Of a stretch of DNA of 64,000 nucleotides, positions 28,750 through 40,400 are shown piece after piece (positions within the stretch are counted from its first letter, which is position 1; each line of letters opens with the position of its first letter). The position numbers and the translations under genes are program-made. The stretch comes from Lelliottia sp. JS-SCA-14 (lineage in GTDB: Bacteria > Pseudomonadota > Gammaproteobacteria > Enterobacterales > Enterobacteriaceae). The notes under the pieces are model-generated. The model did no database searches. It was not told the origin of the DNA and saw only the letters and a program-made list of their open reading frames with translations. The stretch covers positions 62,001 through 126,000 of the forward strand of contig NZ_CP141606.1 in assembly GCF_035593345.1 (NCBI RefSeq), given 5' to 3'.

Positions 28750-29870
28750 CAGGCGTTTCCTCCGTCGGTTTTGACCGCTTCGGCTTTCACTTCCTGGCCG
28801 GTGGTCACTTTCCCGGAGCCCTCGACGATCAGCTTATCGCCCGCGTTCAGCCCGCTCAGCACCAGCCATTTGTCGCCGTAGGTGTCGCCGGTTTGCAGCG
28901 TGCGCTGCTCAACTTTGTTGCTGGCGTTCACCACCAGCGCGGTGGCGTTGCCTTTGGCGTCGCGGGTGATGCCCTGCTGCGGCGCCAGAATCGCGTCGTC
29001 CATGATGCCCTCATCCACTTTGGCGCGAACGAACATGCCGGGCAGGAGCTGCTGTTTTGGATTAGGGAATACTGCGCGCAGGGTCACGGAGCCGGTAGAT
29101 TCATCCACGGCGACTTCCGTCAGCGCCAGTCGGCCCTTTTCACTGTAGGTACTCCCGTCTTCGAGGATCAGCGACACGCTCAGGGTATCGCTGTTGGTGG
29201 ACAGGGTTTGCCTGCGTAATCGCAGCAGATCGGCGCTGGAACGGGTGAGATCAACGTACATGGTGTCCAGCCCGCGAATGGTCGCCAGCGCCGTATCCTG
29301 CTGGGCGGTGACCAGCGCACCCGGCGTGACGGACGAAATCCCGATGCGGCCGCTAATCGGCGCGGTGACAGTGGTCCAGTTCAGGCTGATACGCGCGCTC
29401 TCCAGGGCGGCTTTTTTGGATTCGACGCTGGCTTTGTCCTGCGCACAGGTGGCCTGCGCATCTTCCGCATCCTGACGCGACACCCCGTCGTCCTTCACCA
29501 GCTGGGCATAGCGTTGGGCCTTCTGGCAGTCGGCCTGCACCAGCGACTGGGCCTGTTTCAGCGCGGCGGCGGCTTCGTCGTAGCTGGCCTTAAAGCTGGC
29601 CGGATCGATCTGATACAGCGCCTGTCCGGCTTTGACCGTATCGCCTTCATTGAACAGCCGTTTTTGAATGATGCCGCCGACCTGCGGACGCACTTCCGCG
29701 CTCAGCGCAGCGCTGGTGCGCCCGGTTAACTCACTGACCACCGGAACGGGCTGGCTCATGAGCGTGACGATCCCCACTTCCGGGAGTGGGCCTTCTGGCG
29801 CGGATATTTGTGCATTATCGCAACCGGTCAGGAGAAATAATGCCGCGATGGAGGTTGTTCTGATTTTCAT
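28749..29870 (-). CDS. RND periplasmic adaptor lipoprotein (AcrA family), EefA-like
   Basis: This 373-residue membrane-fusion protein has a lipobox (ALFLLTGC), a lipoyl domain split around a helical hairpin (EVRPQVGGIIQKRLFNEGD ... ISGRIGISSVTPG) and a C-terminal beta-barrel. It links the RND pump to the outer-membrane channel. It is the first gene of the efflux operon, downstream of the TetR gene. Confidence 0.91.
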   Translation of the reverse strand: MKIRTTSIAALFLLTGCDNAQISAPEGPLPEVGIVTLMSQPVPVVSELTGRTSAALSAEVRPQVGGIIQKRLFNEGDTVKAGQALYQIDPASFKASYDEAAAALKQAQSLVQADCQKAQRYAQLVKDDGVSRQDAEDAQATCAQDKASVESKKAALESARISLNWTTVTAPISGRIGISSVTPGALVTAQQDTALATIRGLDTMYVDLTRSSADLLRLRRQTLSTNSDTLSVSLILEDGSTYSEKGRLALTEVAVDESTGSVTLRAVFPNPKQQLLPGMFVRAKVDEGIMDDAILAPQQGITRDAKGNATALVVNASNKVEQRTLQTGDTYGDKWLVLSGLNAGDKLIVEGSGKVTTGQEVKAEAVKTDGGNA

Positions 29871-29951
29871 ACTTTTTCCAGGGTGAACGATGCCTGTCCC
29901 GTTAATCGCTTAACGAGATGAAATTTATTTAAGGCAAAGGCATGCCGCATC

Positions 29952-29966
29952 TCCGCGACTCGCGGA
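29952..29966. promoter_or_regulatory. Perfect 7-1-7 palindrome between the TetR and adaptor genes
   Basis: TCCGCGACTCGCGGA is a perfect palindrome around one base, 82 bases upstream of the adaptor start. Its place fits an operator for the TetR regulator on the efflux promoter. Confidence 0.5.
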
Positions 29967-30015
29967 AATGAAAAAACGGGAAAGCGTTATTTCCCGATGT
30001 TTAATTCAGATTTAA

Positions 30016-30585
30016 TTAATTCACAATGAGAAGCATATTGAGTATTTCCCGATAAATTTTCTCTAATTCAGATGCAGAGACTTTTTGTGGGGTTAACCGA
30101 CGATAGATGGAGCCTTCCATCATCACGGCGGTAATTTCTACGCAGCAGCGGATGCGCTCTTCGCTCAGGTGCGGGCACTGTTTTTTCAGGTGCTCGCAGG
30201 CGTTGGCGAACATGCGCGCATCGGCTTCGACCAGCATCGCCGCCACCAGCGGATTGCGGGTCGCTTCGGCGGACATCTCCAGCATCAGCGCATCGTCGTC
30301 TTCGCTTAGCGTCTGGCGCCAGGCGAGGATCTGCGGCATGCGGTCGGTCTGGGTTTTGTCTTCCATCTCCGCGATGCGGTAGTCGATGATGCGGCGGATC
30401 ATCTCTTCGATGATGGCATCTTTGTTGCTGAAATAACGGTAGATCTGCCCGACGCTGAGCTTCGCCTCGCTGGCGATCTGCGACATGCTGGCCCCGTGAA
30501 ATCCGCTGGCGCGAAAGCAGCGCCGCGCCGCGGTGATGATCTCGTCCTGCCGCTGTTTCTGCCGTTCTTCTAGCTTTGTGCTCAT
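30016..30585 (-). CDS. TetR-family regulator of the RND efflux operon
   Basis: This 189-residue regulator has an N-terminal TetR HTH (IITAARRCFRASGFHGASMS, then IYRYFSNKDAIIEEM) and a helical ligand-binding domain. It lies directly upstream of, and on the same strand as, the adaptor/RND/OMP genes. It is probably a local repressor, EefR-like. Confidence 0.88.
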   Translation of the reverse strand: MSTKLEERQKQRQDEIITAARRCFRASGFHGASMSQIASEAKLSVGQIYRYFSNKDAIIEEMIRRIIDYRIAEMEDKTQTDRMPQILAWRQTLSEDDDALMLEMSAEATRNPLVAAMLVEADARMFANACEHLKKQCPHLSEERIRCCVEITAVMMEGSIYRRLTPQKVSASELEKIYREILNMLLIVN

Positions 30586-30928
30586 CGTTTTCCCGCCGCG
30601 CTGAGAGTGAGAATGATCGTTCTCATTTTTGGTTATTATACGTTTCAGGAAGGTATTGGAAAGCGCTTTTTTTATTTACATATTGAAAGGATATTTCCAC
30701 AACGAAATAAAGGAGAGAATAAGGAGTTTTTATGAAGATAAAGCTGTGAGAGAGTCAAATTGCGCTGAAAATAAGGAGAGCACGGCTCTTTTCCAATAGG
30801 GAAGGCGCTGTGTTTAGCGGGCCTACTATAAGTTGCGAGGCGCTTTCCGAATTTGCATCGTGATGCTTGTCACTCTGCCCCCCGATGGCTCATTCTTTGG
30901 CCTGGTCAATAAACCCGCAGAGGTGGCA
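30586..30928. promoter_or_regulatory. Intergenic region upstream of the TetR and vapB genes, with palindrome
   Basis: TGAGAATGATCGTTCTCA at 30608-30625 is an inverted repeat with perfect 6-bp arms, 23 bases before the TetR start. It could be the TetR autoregulatory site, although it also resembles a Fur-type 7-1-7 box. Further right the region is AT-rich and contains only a five-codon reading frame (30732-30749) after an AAGGAG; I see no other gene. Confidence 0.45.
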
Positions 30929-31189
30929 ATGGAACGCACAGTAAAAATCTTCAAAAAGGGCCGTCGTCAGGCCGTCAGACTACCGGCTGATTTTGAATTT
31001 GATACGGATAGTGTCTATATCCGCAGGGATGAGTATGGGAATGTGGTGCTGTCTGTGAAGAATCATCGTGAGTACCACAGAGATATCTTTTTAAACCTGT
31101 TAAAGCTAACGGATGTCCCGGAATCATTCCTGAGTAAAGAGGAGCGCAATCAAGGGTTCGCAGACAGAGATCCTTTTGAAGGAATGTAG
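30929..31189 (+). CDS. vapB: VapB-type antitoxin
   Basis: This 86-residue protein has an N-terminal AbrB/MazE-like DNA-binding strand pattern (MERTVKIFKKGRRQAVRLPA), as in VapB antitoxins. The start at 30929 follows a GAGG Shine-Dalgarno; an open frame runs to 30833 but without such a signal. It should neutralise VapC and repress the operon. The toxin gene starts two bases after its stop. Confidence 0.88.
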   Translation: MERTVKIFKKGRRQAVRLPADFEFDTDSVYIRRDEYGNVVLSVKNHREYHRDIFLNLLKLTDVPESFLSKEERNQGFADRDPFEGM

Positions 31190-31191
31190 AA

Positions 31192-31590
31192 ATGCGGCAT
31201 ATGCTTGATACAAACATTGTGAGCTATATCGTCAGAAAGCATCCAGATGTGCTTAATAAATATTCCTATACCGCGCTCGAAGATATTTGTATTTCGAGCG
31301 TCACTGAAGCGGAACTGCTTTACGGCGTGGCCAAAAAGCAAAGCAGTTCATTAACCGCAAAAATACTGGAGTTTCTGAATACGGTCACCGTATGTGACTG
31401 GGATCGTGAAGCCGCGGAAAGCTATGGCACGCTGCGCGCATCAATGGAAAAAGAGGGAAAAGTCATGGGGGCGCTTGATCAACTGCTTGCAGCCCACGCG
31501 GTGAGTCGCGGTGCCACTTTTGTCACCAACGATCGCGCCTTCGGCATGGTTCAGGGATTGAACGTAGAAGACTGGACCACGTCTCTGTAA
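31192..31590 (+). CDS. vapC: VapC-type PIN-domain ribonuclease toxin
   Basis: The 132-residue PIN-domain protein has all four acidic residues in place: Asp6 (MLDTNIV), Glu41 (AELLYG), Asp96 (ALDQLLAAHA) and Asp114 (VTNDRAF). Enteric VapCs cleave initiator tRNA in the anticodon loop; that target is inferred here. Arrangement and length are typical of a type II toxin-antitoxin pair and nothing suggests inactivation. Confidence 0.9.
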   Translation: MRHMLDTNIVSYIVRKHPDVLNKYSYTALEDICISSVTEAELLYGVAKKQSSSLTAKILEFLNTVTVCDWDREAAESYGTLRASMEKEGKVMGALDQLLAAHAVSRGATFVTNDRAFGMVQGLNVEDWTTSL

Positions 31591-31598
31591 CACCTGAC

Positions 31599-31628
31599 GC
31601 CCGGTGGCGCTGCGCTTACCGGGCCTAC
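31599..31628. repeat. REP element
   Basis: A single REP unit (GCCCGGTGGCGCTGCGCTTA followed by CCGGGCCTAC) lies just after vapC. Confidence 0.75.
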
Positions 31629-31741
31629 AAAGTCGTCCGTACACATATAACTTTTCCTTCTGGTTGATTCTTTTTCGGTTTTTAGCGTACCGCTTCGTTG
31701 TCGATATAGTCGTTTAAACGTTTATCAAAAGGATCTGTCTC

Positions 31742-32551
31742 GTGAAACTCTCTTTACCTCGATTTGGTGCATTAGTTCTAACGGGTCTGCTGCTGGCGGG
31801 CTGTGACCAGGGTGGCAGCGATGCCAAACACATTAAAGTCGGCGTGATTAACGGCGCCGAGCAGGACGTGGCGGAAGTCGCCAAAAAAGTGGCGAAAGAG
31901 AAGTACGGCCTTGATGTCGAACTGGTTGGTTTTAGCGGCTCGCTGCTGCCCAACGATGCGACCAATCACGGTGAACTGGATGCGAACGTGTTCCAGCATC
32001 GCCCGTTCCTCGCCGAAGACAACAAAGCGCACGGCTATAAATTAGTGGCCGTCGCCAATACCTTTGTCTTCCCGATGGCCGGTTATTCCCGCAAGGTCAA
32101 AGCCGTATCGGAGCTGAAGGATGGCGCGACCATTGCCATACCTAACGATCCGACTAACCTCGGGCGCGCGCTGTTGCTGCTGCAAAAAGAGAAGCTGATT
32201 ACGCTGAAACCGGACGTCGGCCTGCTACCAACGGCGCTCGACATCACCGCCAACCCGAAAAAACTGAACATCATGGAGCTGGAAGGCGCGCAGCTGCCGC
32301 GCGTACTGGACGACCCAAAAGTGGATGTGGCGATCATCAGCACCACCTACCTGCAACAAACCGGGCTGTCGCCGGTGCATGATGGCGTGTTTATCGAGGA
32401 CAAAAACTCACCCTACGTGAATATCGTGGTAACGCGCGAAGACAACAAAGACGCTGAAAACGTGAAGGAATTTATTCAGTCGTACCAGTCGCCGGAAGTG
32501 GCGAAAGCGGCGGAAAAAATCTTTAACGGCGGGGCGGTGCCGGGCTGGTGA
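31742..32551 (+). CDS. nlpA: Lipoprotein NlpA (MetQ family)
   Basis: This 269-residue inner-membrane-anchored lipoprotein has a GTG start, signal peptide and lipobox LLLAGC. The mature part is almost identical to recalled E. coli NlpA (HIKVGVINGAEQDVAEVAKK). It belongs to the methionine-binding MetQ family and can supply methionine uptake in E. coli. It is a single gene, not linked to metNI. Confidence 0.93.
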   Translation: MKLSLPRFGALVLTGLLLAGCDQGGSDAKHIKVGVINGAEQDVAEVAKKVAKEKYGLDVELVGFSGSLLPNDATNHGELDANVFQHRPFLAEDNKAHGYKLVAVANTFVFPMAGYSRKVKAVSELKDGATIAIPNDPTNLGRALLLLQKEKLITLKPDVGLLPTALDITANPKKLNIMELEGAQLPRVLDDPKVDVAIISTTYLQQTGLSPVHDGVFIEDKNSPYVNIVVTREDNKDAENVKEFIQSYQSPEVAKAAEKIFNGGAVPGW

Positions 32552-32775
32552 CAGGGTGATGGGCAGGCGGGATATATCTCGCCTGCCGTCGGTATTATTA
32601 AGTGAAACCCTAATGAATATTAAGATGATTGATATAAACGTCTTAAAATAGCTAATATTCAACGTCAATCACATATTCAACAAAAATATCCTGCCTATCT
32701 TAAATTCTATTTACTCGAAACAAGACTCACCTTATAGTTTTGAAATATTTTGTAATACGATATCTCAGGGACAAA

Positions 32776-34476
32776 ATGAACAGGGTGTTCCGGCTTTTTA
32801 ACGTTATTCCTCGCGTCAGTTATCGCTTTGTTATTCTTATTATTAGTATTTTTTCTTTCGCCCTTCAGGCAGCCCCGCTTTCTCCTGCAGACCGCGACAC
32901 AATCCAACAGCAGCAACAGCAGCTGCTATTACAAAACCAACAGCAACGTGAAGAATTAGAACGCTCGATCCCCCTGCCAAAACCCACGGCACCAGCGCCT
33001 GTCGCAACAGGAACCGGGCCCTGTTTTCGCATCCAGAATATCACCCTGACGGGGGCGACGCTGATCTCTCCTAAAGCTCAGCAGAAGCTGCTGACCCCCT
33101 GGGAAAATCAGTGTCTGGATATGGCGAAAATCACTGAATTAACAGCACAAATTTCTGACTGGTATATCAGCCGAGGATATATCACCAGCCGCGCTTTTCT
33201 GACCGAACAGGATCTCTCTGGTGGTCAGCTCAATATTGCGGTGCTGGAAGGAAAGCTTGCAGATATTCGCCTTGAAGGCGAAACACCCTTAATGCTCAAA
33301 ATGGCGTTTCCAGGTCTTAAGGGGCGCGTACTTAATTTGCGGGACATCGAACAAGGGATGGAGCAAATTAACCGTTTGCGTACCACGCCCGTGCAAATCG
33401 AAATTATTCCGGCGTCAGAGCCGGGATATTCAGTGGTTAATCTTACTGCGCAACCCGAATTTCCGTTAAGTGCGACCATCAGTCTGGATAATAGCGGGCA
33501 AAAGAGTACCGGTGAGGATCAGCTCAATGGCGGTCTGACCGGGAATAATCTCCTCGGGCTGGCCGATAAGTGGCTTGTGAGCGGCGGGCGCAGCAGCGAT
33601 TTTGCCACTGCGTACGACGCGCAAAGTTTCCAGGCGGGCGTGAGCGTGCCATTCGGCTATGGCCTGCTGGACTACAGCTATGCGTGGAGTAACTACCGGA
33701 CCACACTCGATAACATGGGCTACCAGTGGGTCTCGACGGGCGACACCAAAACGCACCGCCTCAATGGCTCCTGGGTGGTGTATCGCAACGGCGACGTCAA
33801 AACCGGCCTGACGCTGGGCGCGGTACAGCGCTCGAGCCGTAACTGGCTCAACGATGCGCCGCTGCAAAGCAGCACCCGCAACCTCTCCAGCCTGATTGTC
33901 GGTATCACCCATACGCAAAAAATGGCGGGTGGCGTGGCGACCTTCAACCCCACCTACAGCCACGGGATGCCGTGGTTCAACGCCGAGACGGACGAAGACA
34001 AATCGGGCGATATGCCGCGCGCAGAATTCCGTAAATGGAGCCTCAACGCCAGTTTTCAGCGTCCGCTGACCAGCAATCTCTGGTGGCTAACCAGCGCCTA
34101 CGGCCAGTGGTCACCCGATCGGTTATACGGCTCCGAGCGCCTGACCCTGGGCGGCGAAAGCTCGGTGCGCGGTTTCAAAGAGCAGTATTTGTCCGGCGAT
34201 AACGGCGGGTATCTGCGCAACGAACTCGGTTACACGCTGTTTACCCTCCCGGTAATTGGCCAGGTCAGCGCCACGGCGGCGTTCGACGGCGGCTGGCTGG
34301 AAAAAGACCGTGAAGATCGCTACGCGTCCGGCACCCTGTGGGGCGCCTCCATTGGCCTCAGCAGCGCCGGGCGCTGGTACAGCAGCCAGGTTTCCGTGGG
34401 GACGCCGGTGCACTATCCCGACTGGCTCGGCCCGGACCACATCAGCGTCAACTGGCGCATTGCTTTCGTGCTTTAA
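32776..34476 (+). CDS. cdiB: CdiB: two-partner secretion outer-membrane transporter
   Basis: This 566-residue ShlB/FhaC-family TpsB protein has a signal peptide ending LQAAP, a Gln-rich N-terminal helix, a POTRA segment (CFRIQNITLTGATLIS) and a 16-strand barrel with motifs such as GERLTLGGESSVRGF and GASIGLSSAG. It exports CdiA, encoded eight bases downstream. I prefer ATG 32776 (CAGGG upstream) to the frame's first codon at 32740. The 224-base region before it is AT-rich and should carry the cdi promoter. Confidence 0.88.
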   Translation: MNRVFRLFNVIPRVSYRFVILIISIFSFALQAAPLSPADRDTIQQQQQQLLLQNQQQREELERSIPLPKPTAPAPVATGTGPCFRIQNITLTGATLISPKAQQKLLTPWENQCLDMAKITELTAQISDWYISRGYITSRAFLTEQDLSGGQLNIAVLEGKLADIRLEGETPLMLKMAFPGLKGRVLNLRDIEQGMEQINRLRTTPVQIEIIPASEPGYSVVNLTAQPEFPLSATISLDNSGQKSTGEDQLNGGLTGNNLLGLADKWLVSGGRSSDFATAYDAQSFQAGVSVPFGYGLLDYSYAWSNYRTTLDNMGYQWVSTGDTKTHRLNGSWVVYRNGDVKTGLTLGAVQRSSRNWLNDAPLQSSTRNLSSLIVGITHTQKMAGGVATFNPTYSHGMPWFNAETDEDKSGDMPRAEFRKWSLNASFQRPLTSNLWWLTSAYGQWSPDRLYGSERLTLGGESSVRGFKEQYLSGDNGGYLRNELGYTLFTLPVIGQVSATAAFDGGWLEKDREDRYASGTLWGASIGLSSAGRWYSSQVSVGTPVHYPDWLGPDHISVNWRIAFVL

Positions 34477-34484
34477 GAGAATTG

Positions 34485-37400
34485 ATGACTATGGATACTC
34501 GTCACCCCCCTGTTCGTCTCTCACAGCGTCTGATTAGCTGGATGGTTTGCAGCCTGATGGTCTGGCAGCCCGTCGCCCCCGCGTTTGCGGCGGTGATGAC
34601 GCCAGGCGGAAAGACCACGATGGATCAGGCCGGGAACGGGGTGCCGGTGGTGAATATCGCCCCGCCGAATGGGGCGGGGATTTCACACAACCAGTTCAAC
34701 AGCTACAACGTTGGCAAAGAAGGGGTGATCCTCAATAACGCCACCGACCGTCTGACCCAGACGCAGCTCGGCGGCCTGATCCAGAACAACCCGAACCTGG
34801 TGGCGGGCAAAGAAGCGAAAGGCATTATCAACGAAGTGACGGGCGGCAGTCGTTCTCAGCTCCAGGGCTATACGGAAGTCGGCGGAAAAGCGGCGAGCGT
34901 GATGGTCGCCAACCCCTACGGCATCACCTGTAACGGCTGCGGATTTATCAACACCCCGAATGTGACCTTAACCACCGGCAAACCGCAGTTCGACGCGAAC
35001 GGAAATTTGCTGGCGCTGGATGTCAGCAAAGGGGCGATCACCATTGAAGGCCAGGGGCTGGACGCCAGTCAAAGCGATGCCCTGTCGATCATCGCCCGCG
35101 CTACCGAGGTCAATGCGGCGATCCACGCCCGGGATCTGACGGTGACGGCGGGGGCAAACCGCGTCGGCGCAGATGGCAGCGTAAAAGCCATCGCCGGAGA
35201 AGGGGCCGCGCCTGTCATCGCGGTGGATACCAGCGCCCTGGGCGGCATGTACGCCAACCGCATTCGCCTGGTGTCGAGCGATAAAGGCGTGGGGGTGAAC
35301 CTCGGTAATCTGAATGCCCGTCAGGGCGATATCCAGCTGGATGCTAACGGCAAGCTGACGGTCACGAACAGCCTCGCCAGCGGAGCGATCACCGCGAAAG
35401 GCGCAGGCGTGACGCTGAACGGTAGCCATCAGTCGGGCGGGGCGCTCAACGTCGCCAGCTCGCAGGATATCGCGCTGAACAACAGCACGCTGGTGAGCGG
35501 CGGCGAAATGCGCCTGACCAATGATGGCAAACTGCAGATGAGCGGCGGGAGCGCCACCAGTAAAGCGGCGCTGACGGTGAATAGCAGTCAGGATTTGACG
35601 CTCAACAACGCGACGCTCGGCAGCGACACGCAGACCACGCTCACCAGCGGCGGCACGCTGGCCGCAACGGGCAGCGCGGTGTCGGCCGGTAAAAATCTCA
35701 CGCTGAAAGGCCAACAGCTCACGCTGGATAATCGCAGCCGCGCCGATGCGGCGGGCAATATCGATCTCAGCGGTGAGCGCATCACCAGCCAGGGGCAACT
35801 TAACGCGGGTGGCGATCTGACGAGCGCCAGCCAGCAGCTGGACAACAGCGGCCTGATGGCGGCGAAGGGGCGCGCCAGCGTACAGGCCGACAGCCTGACC
35901 AATAGCGGCACCTTGCAGGGCAACGGCGTCACCCTTGCCGGGAAAAACGTCATCAACAGCGGCACGGTGCAAAGCGGCGGACAGCTGCAGGTCAGCGCCG
36001 GGACGCTCAGCCAGCAGGGCACCCTCACTGCCAAAGGCGACGCGGAGCTGAACGCCAGCGAGTCTCTTCGCAATAGTGGAAGCGTGGTGGCGGACGGTGC
36101 GCTGCGTGCCAAAGCGGGCGCGCTGGTGCAAAACGGCGTGTTCTCCGGGGCAAAAGCGCTGACGGCGGATGCCGACACCCTCACCAGCGGCAAAGATTCA
36201 CGCACCACCAGCCAGGGCAACATCCAGCTCACCGCCGCCCAGCTCGCCGATCTCAACGGCCAGACGGACGCAGCGGGCGCACTGTCCGTCAGCGGAAAAA
36301 ATCTCACCACCCGCGCTGACGCGCATCTTCAGAGCGGTCAGGATCTGACCCTGCAAGCGAATAGCGTGGATCTTGGCGGCGTGCAGGCGGCAAAAGGGGG
36401 GCTTCGCGCTTCGGCACAGAACCTCGATCACAGCGGCACATCCACGGCGAAAACCCTCTCTTTTGGCACCAACGACGGCATCACCCAGCGCGGTGAACTC
36501 ACGGCGAATGCAATCGCCCTCAACGGGCAGCGCATCAACCAGAGCGGCAAAGCGAAAGCGGACAGCATCACTCTCACAGCATCGGACGCGATAGCGAACA
36601 GCGGCACGCTGGTGGCCGACGCTCTGACTCTCGATGGCAAACAGATAAGTAACAGCGGTCTGTTGCAGGGAAACAGCCTGCTAACCCTGCGGGCGACCAC
36701 GCTGGATAACCTGACGGGTGGCGCGATTTATAGCGCCCGTAACCTGACGCTCAATCTGCCGGAACTGAACAACAGCGGTCTCATCACCACGGACACCGAT
36801 CTGGGGTGGCAGGGCAATGCGCTCACCAATAGCGGCGAAATCAACGGCGTAAATCTGCGTCTCGATGGCAACTCGCTGACTAACCAGGCGACCGGTCGTC
36901 TGCTGGCCGACGATGCGTTGAACGTCAAAGGTTCGCGGCTACTAAACGACGGTCAGATGGCGGCAAAAAACCTGCAACTGACGGGCAATACCCTGCAAAA
37001 CCAGGGCGTTATGCAGGGGTATGACATTCTTGCGCTCAACGCCGACGAGGTCACGAACGGCGGCGCCATGCGCAGCGACGGCACGCTGACCCTTCGCGTC
37101 GCGACACTGACCAACAGCGGGGAGCTGAGCGCGACGAACCTGCTGCTCACCCTGTCTCGCCAGATGCAAAACAACAGCAGCGGACAGATTATCGCCCGCA
37201 ACGGACTGACGCTCGCGACGCCGGAGCTTCTGAACAGCGGGCTGCTGGCCGGAGCGAATGTGCAACTCAACGCGGGGACCATCGCCAACAGCGGAACGCT
37301 GCAGGGGACAACCGCGCTAACGGCGACGGGAACGCAGCTCAACAACCAGCAGAACGGCAAAGTGCTCTCCGGCGGGGACGTGCGGCTGCAAAACGACAAA

Positions 37401-40400
37401 CTCACCAACGCCGGTTTGCTGCAGGGCAAAACCCTCAACCTGGCGACCGGCGAGTGGATCAACAGCGGCAACGCGCTGGGCGAAGCGGGCATCACCGCGA
37501 CGATCGCCAAATCCTTGACCAACGACGGCAATGTGCTGAGCCAGCAAAAGCTGGATCTGAACGCGGCGAACATCAATAACCGCGGGCAGCTGCTGGCGAA
37601 AGTGCTGACCCTGCGCGGCGACCTGCAAAACAGCGGTCTGTTGCAGGGGAGCAGCGCACTGACCTGGACCGGTGGCGGACTCACCAACCAGACGCAGGGG
37701 CAAATTACCGGCGGCGAAACGCTGACGCTCAGCGGCAAATCCTTAAGCAACCAGGGGCAGATTCAGGCGCGCGACGCCTCTGTCACCGCAGACGCCATCA
37801 GCAACAGCGGGTCGGTGCAGGCGCTGGATCGTCTTACCCTCAACGCTGGCGGACGGCTGGATAATCAGGGCACGCTCCTCAGCCAAAATCTGTTTGAACT
37901 GACGGCGGCGCAGCTCTTTAACGACGGGCAGCTGGCGGCGAAAACGCTGACCCTCGCTACACCGCAGCTGACGAACAACGGCATTCTGCAAGGCAACGAC
38001 GGCCTGACGCTGACCACCCGCTCGCTGACCAACGGCCAGAACGGACAGCTGGTTAGCGGCGGCGCGCTCGCGCTGGATCTTGATAAGCTCGAAAACCACG
38101 GCCTGATGCAGGTGAATCAGCGGCTGACGGTGAAGGGCAACGATCTGCTCAACAGCGGCGATATTCAGGCGGATGCGCTGGAGATGACCCTCCACAACGC
38201 GCTGAATAATCAGGGTGGGCTAGTCGCCAAAAATGACGCCGCGCTGAACGCCGTCACCCTGACCAATACCGGGACGCTGGCAGGCAAAACCCTCACGCTG
38301 GGGGCCACCGAGATCCGCAACAGCGGCCTGATACAGGGCAACGATCGGGCGGATGCGACGGCGAGTCGGATCAGCAACGACGCGGCGGGTAAATGGCTCT
38401 CCGGCGGCGCGCTCACCCTGAACGGCGGAACGCTTAGCAATGCGGGTGCCCTTCAGGGGGAAAACCTGGGCCTGACGGGCGCGTCGCTGGATAACAGCGG
38501 GACAGTCAACGGCCTGAAAGGGCTCACCGGAAACCTCAGCGGCAAAATAACCAATACCGGCCTGCTACAGAGCGGCGGCGCGGTGAAGTTCACCGCCGAC
38601 AGCCTGCTAAACCCAGGCCGCGTGATGGGTAAAACCCTGACGCTAAACGCCCGCGAACTCAACAACAGCGGGCTGTGGCAGGGCACCGATACCCTGACGC
38701 TGACGGGTGATTCGCTCGTCACCGGCGCGGCGTCAAAAACGCTGACCGGCGGGGCGCTGACGCTGGATGCCGGGCAGTTAACTACCCAGGGCACGCTTCA
38801 GGGCAACGGCGTGACGGTAACGGCCGACGGCTGGACGCACGGCGGATCGCTCCTCAGCCAGGGGGCGTTAACCGCCAGTGTTGGCGGCACCCTCACCTCA
38901 ACCGGCGCGCTGATGAGCCAGGGCGACACGGCAATCACCGCGCAGACGCTGGATAACCGGGGCCAACTGCTGGGCGAAGGGGATATGCGGCTCGGCGGCA
39001 GTACGCTCAAAAACAGCGGGGCGGTGCAGGGGAAAACCCTCGCACTGCGCCAGACCAGTATCAACAACCAGGGAACGCTGACGGGGCTGCAAAGCCTGAC
39101 GCTTAAGGCCCAGCAGCAGCTGATGGCCCGCATGGCGATGGCTGCGCCGCAGTTGGAGCTGATCAACGGCGCGTCGGGGGCGCTGCTCACGCAGGGCACG
39201 CTGAATATTACCTCCGGGACGGTCACCAATAACGGGTCCTGGCAGGGGCAAAACATCCTGCTGGATGCCCAGTCGCTGACCAACAACGGCGCGGTGCAGA
39301 GCGCCGACGCGCTGCAAATGACGCTGGCGAATAATCTGACCAACAGCGCGGGCAGCAAAATCACTGCGCTGGGCAGCGCGACGCTGCAGGCGATGTCGCT
39401 CAACAATCAGGGCCAGTGGGCGGCGAAAAACCTGACGCTCAAAGGGACGACACTCAGCAACAGCGGGGCGATCAGCGGCGTGAACGGTCTGACGCTGGCC
39501 CAGACCGGGGCCATCACCCAGCAGCAGAACGGGACGATGCTGACCGGCGGGGCGCTGAATCTCAACGCCGCCTCCCTCGCTAACGACGGAAAAATCCAGG
39601 GCGCAACGCTCGGCGTGACCAGCGGCGCATTGACCAACAACGGGCGATTGCAGGGGGATAACGGCGCGACGTTTAGCCTCAGCGGAGCGCTGACCAACAA
39701 CGCTGGCGGGGAGATCGTCAGCCGTCAGGGGCTGACCGTAACGACGCCCTCTCTTTTCAACTACGGCCTGATGCAGGGCGGCGGCGACACAAACGTCACC
39801 GCCAACACTCAGGCACGCAACGACGGCAAACTGCTTTCCGGCGCACGCCTGACGCTGTCGACGCCGCAGTTCACCGGCGCGGGCTGGCTTCAGGCGACGA
39901 ACCTGATCCTCAACGCGGCGACGGCAACTAACGGCGGCACCTGGCTTGCGGATCAGGCCACGCTGACGGGCAATACGTTGGTAAACCAGGGCACCACCCA
40001 GGCGGGAACGCTGGCGGTGAATTATGGCCAGTTGACCAACAGCGGGACGCTGCTCGGCAACAGCCAGCTGACGATTGACGCCGATCAGGTCACCCAGAGC
40101 GCGGCGGGTAAGTTGCTCAGCGGCGGCGATCTGTGGCTGGAGAGTAAAGGGCTGGATGCGGTCGGCCAGCTGGTTTCGCTGGGCAATCTGACCTTAAAAC
40201 TCACGAATGCGTTTACCGGTAAGACGGCGATCGCGGCGGGGAAAACCCTCAGTATCAGCAGCAACGGTGCGATCGAAAACCGCAGCGTGATGCAGGGCCA
40301 GGCGGTCAATCTGACCGCGGGCGGCGCGCTGACCAATAACGGGCAACTGACAACCGGCAGCGGCGCGAGTGCGCTCTCGGGCAGCACCGTGGCGCTCAAC

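Noticed and set aside
27175..28881. 568-codon plus-strand frame opposite the RND pump
   Set aside because: His/Gln/Arg-rich shadow of the pump gene with no recognisable domain.
30732..30749. Five-codon frame MKIKL after an AAGGAG signal as a leader peptide
   Set aside because: No downstream attenuator or gene it could control was seen; such frames occur by chance in AT-rich DNA.
34968..36131. Several long minus-strand frames opposite cdiA (for example 34968-36131, 38898-39317 and 41724-42965)
   Set aside because: They arise from the repetitive codon pattern of the FHA repeats and show no family resemblance.
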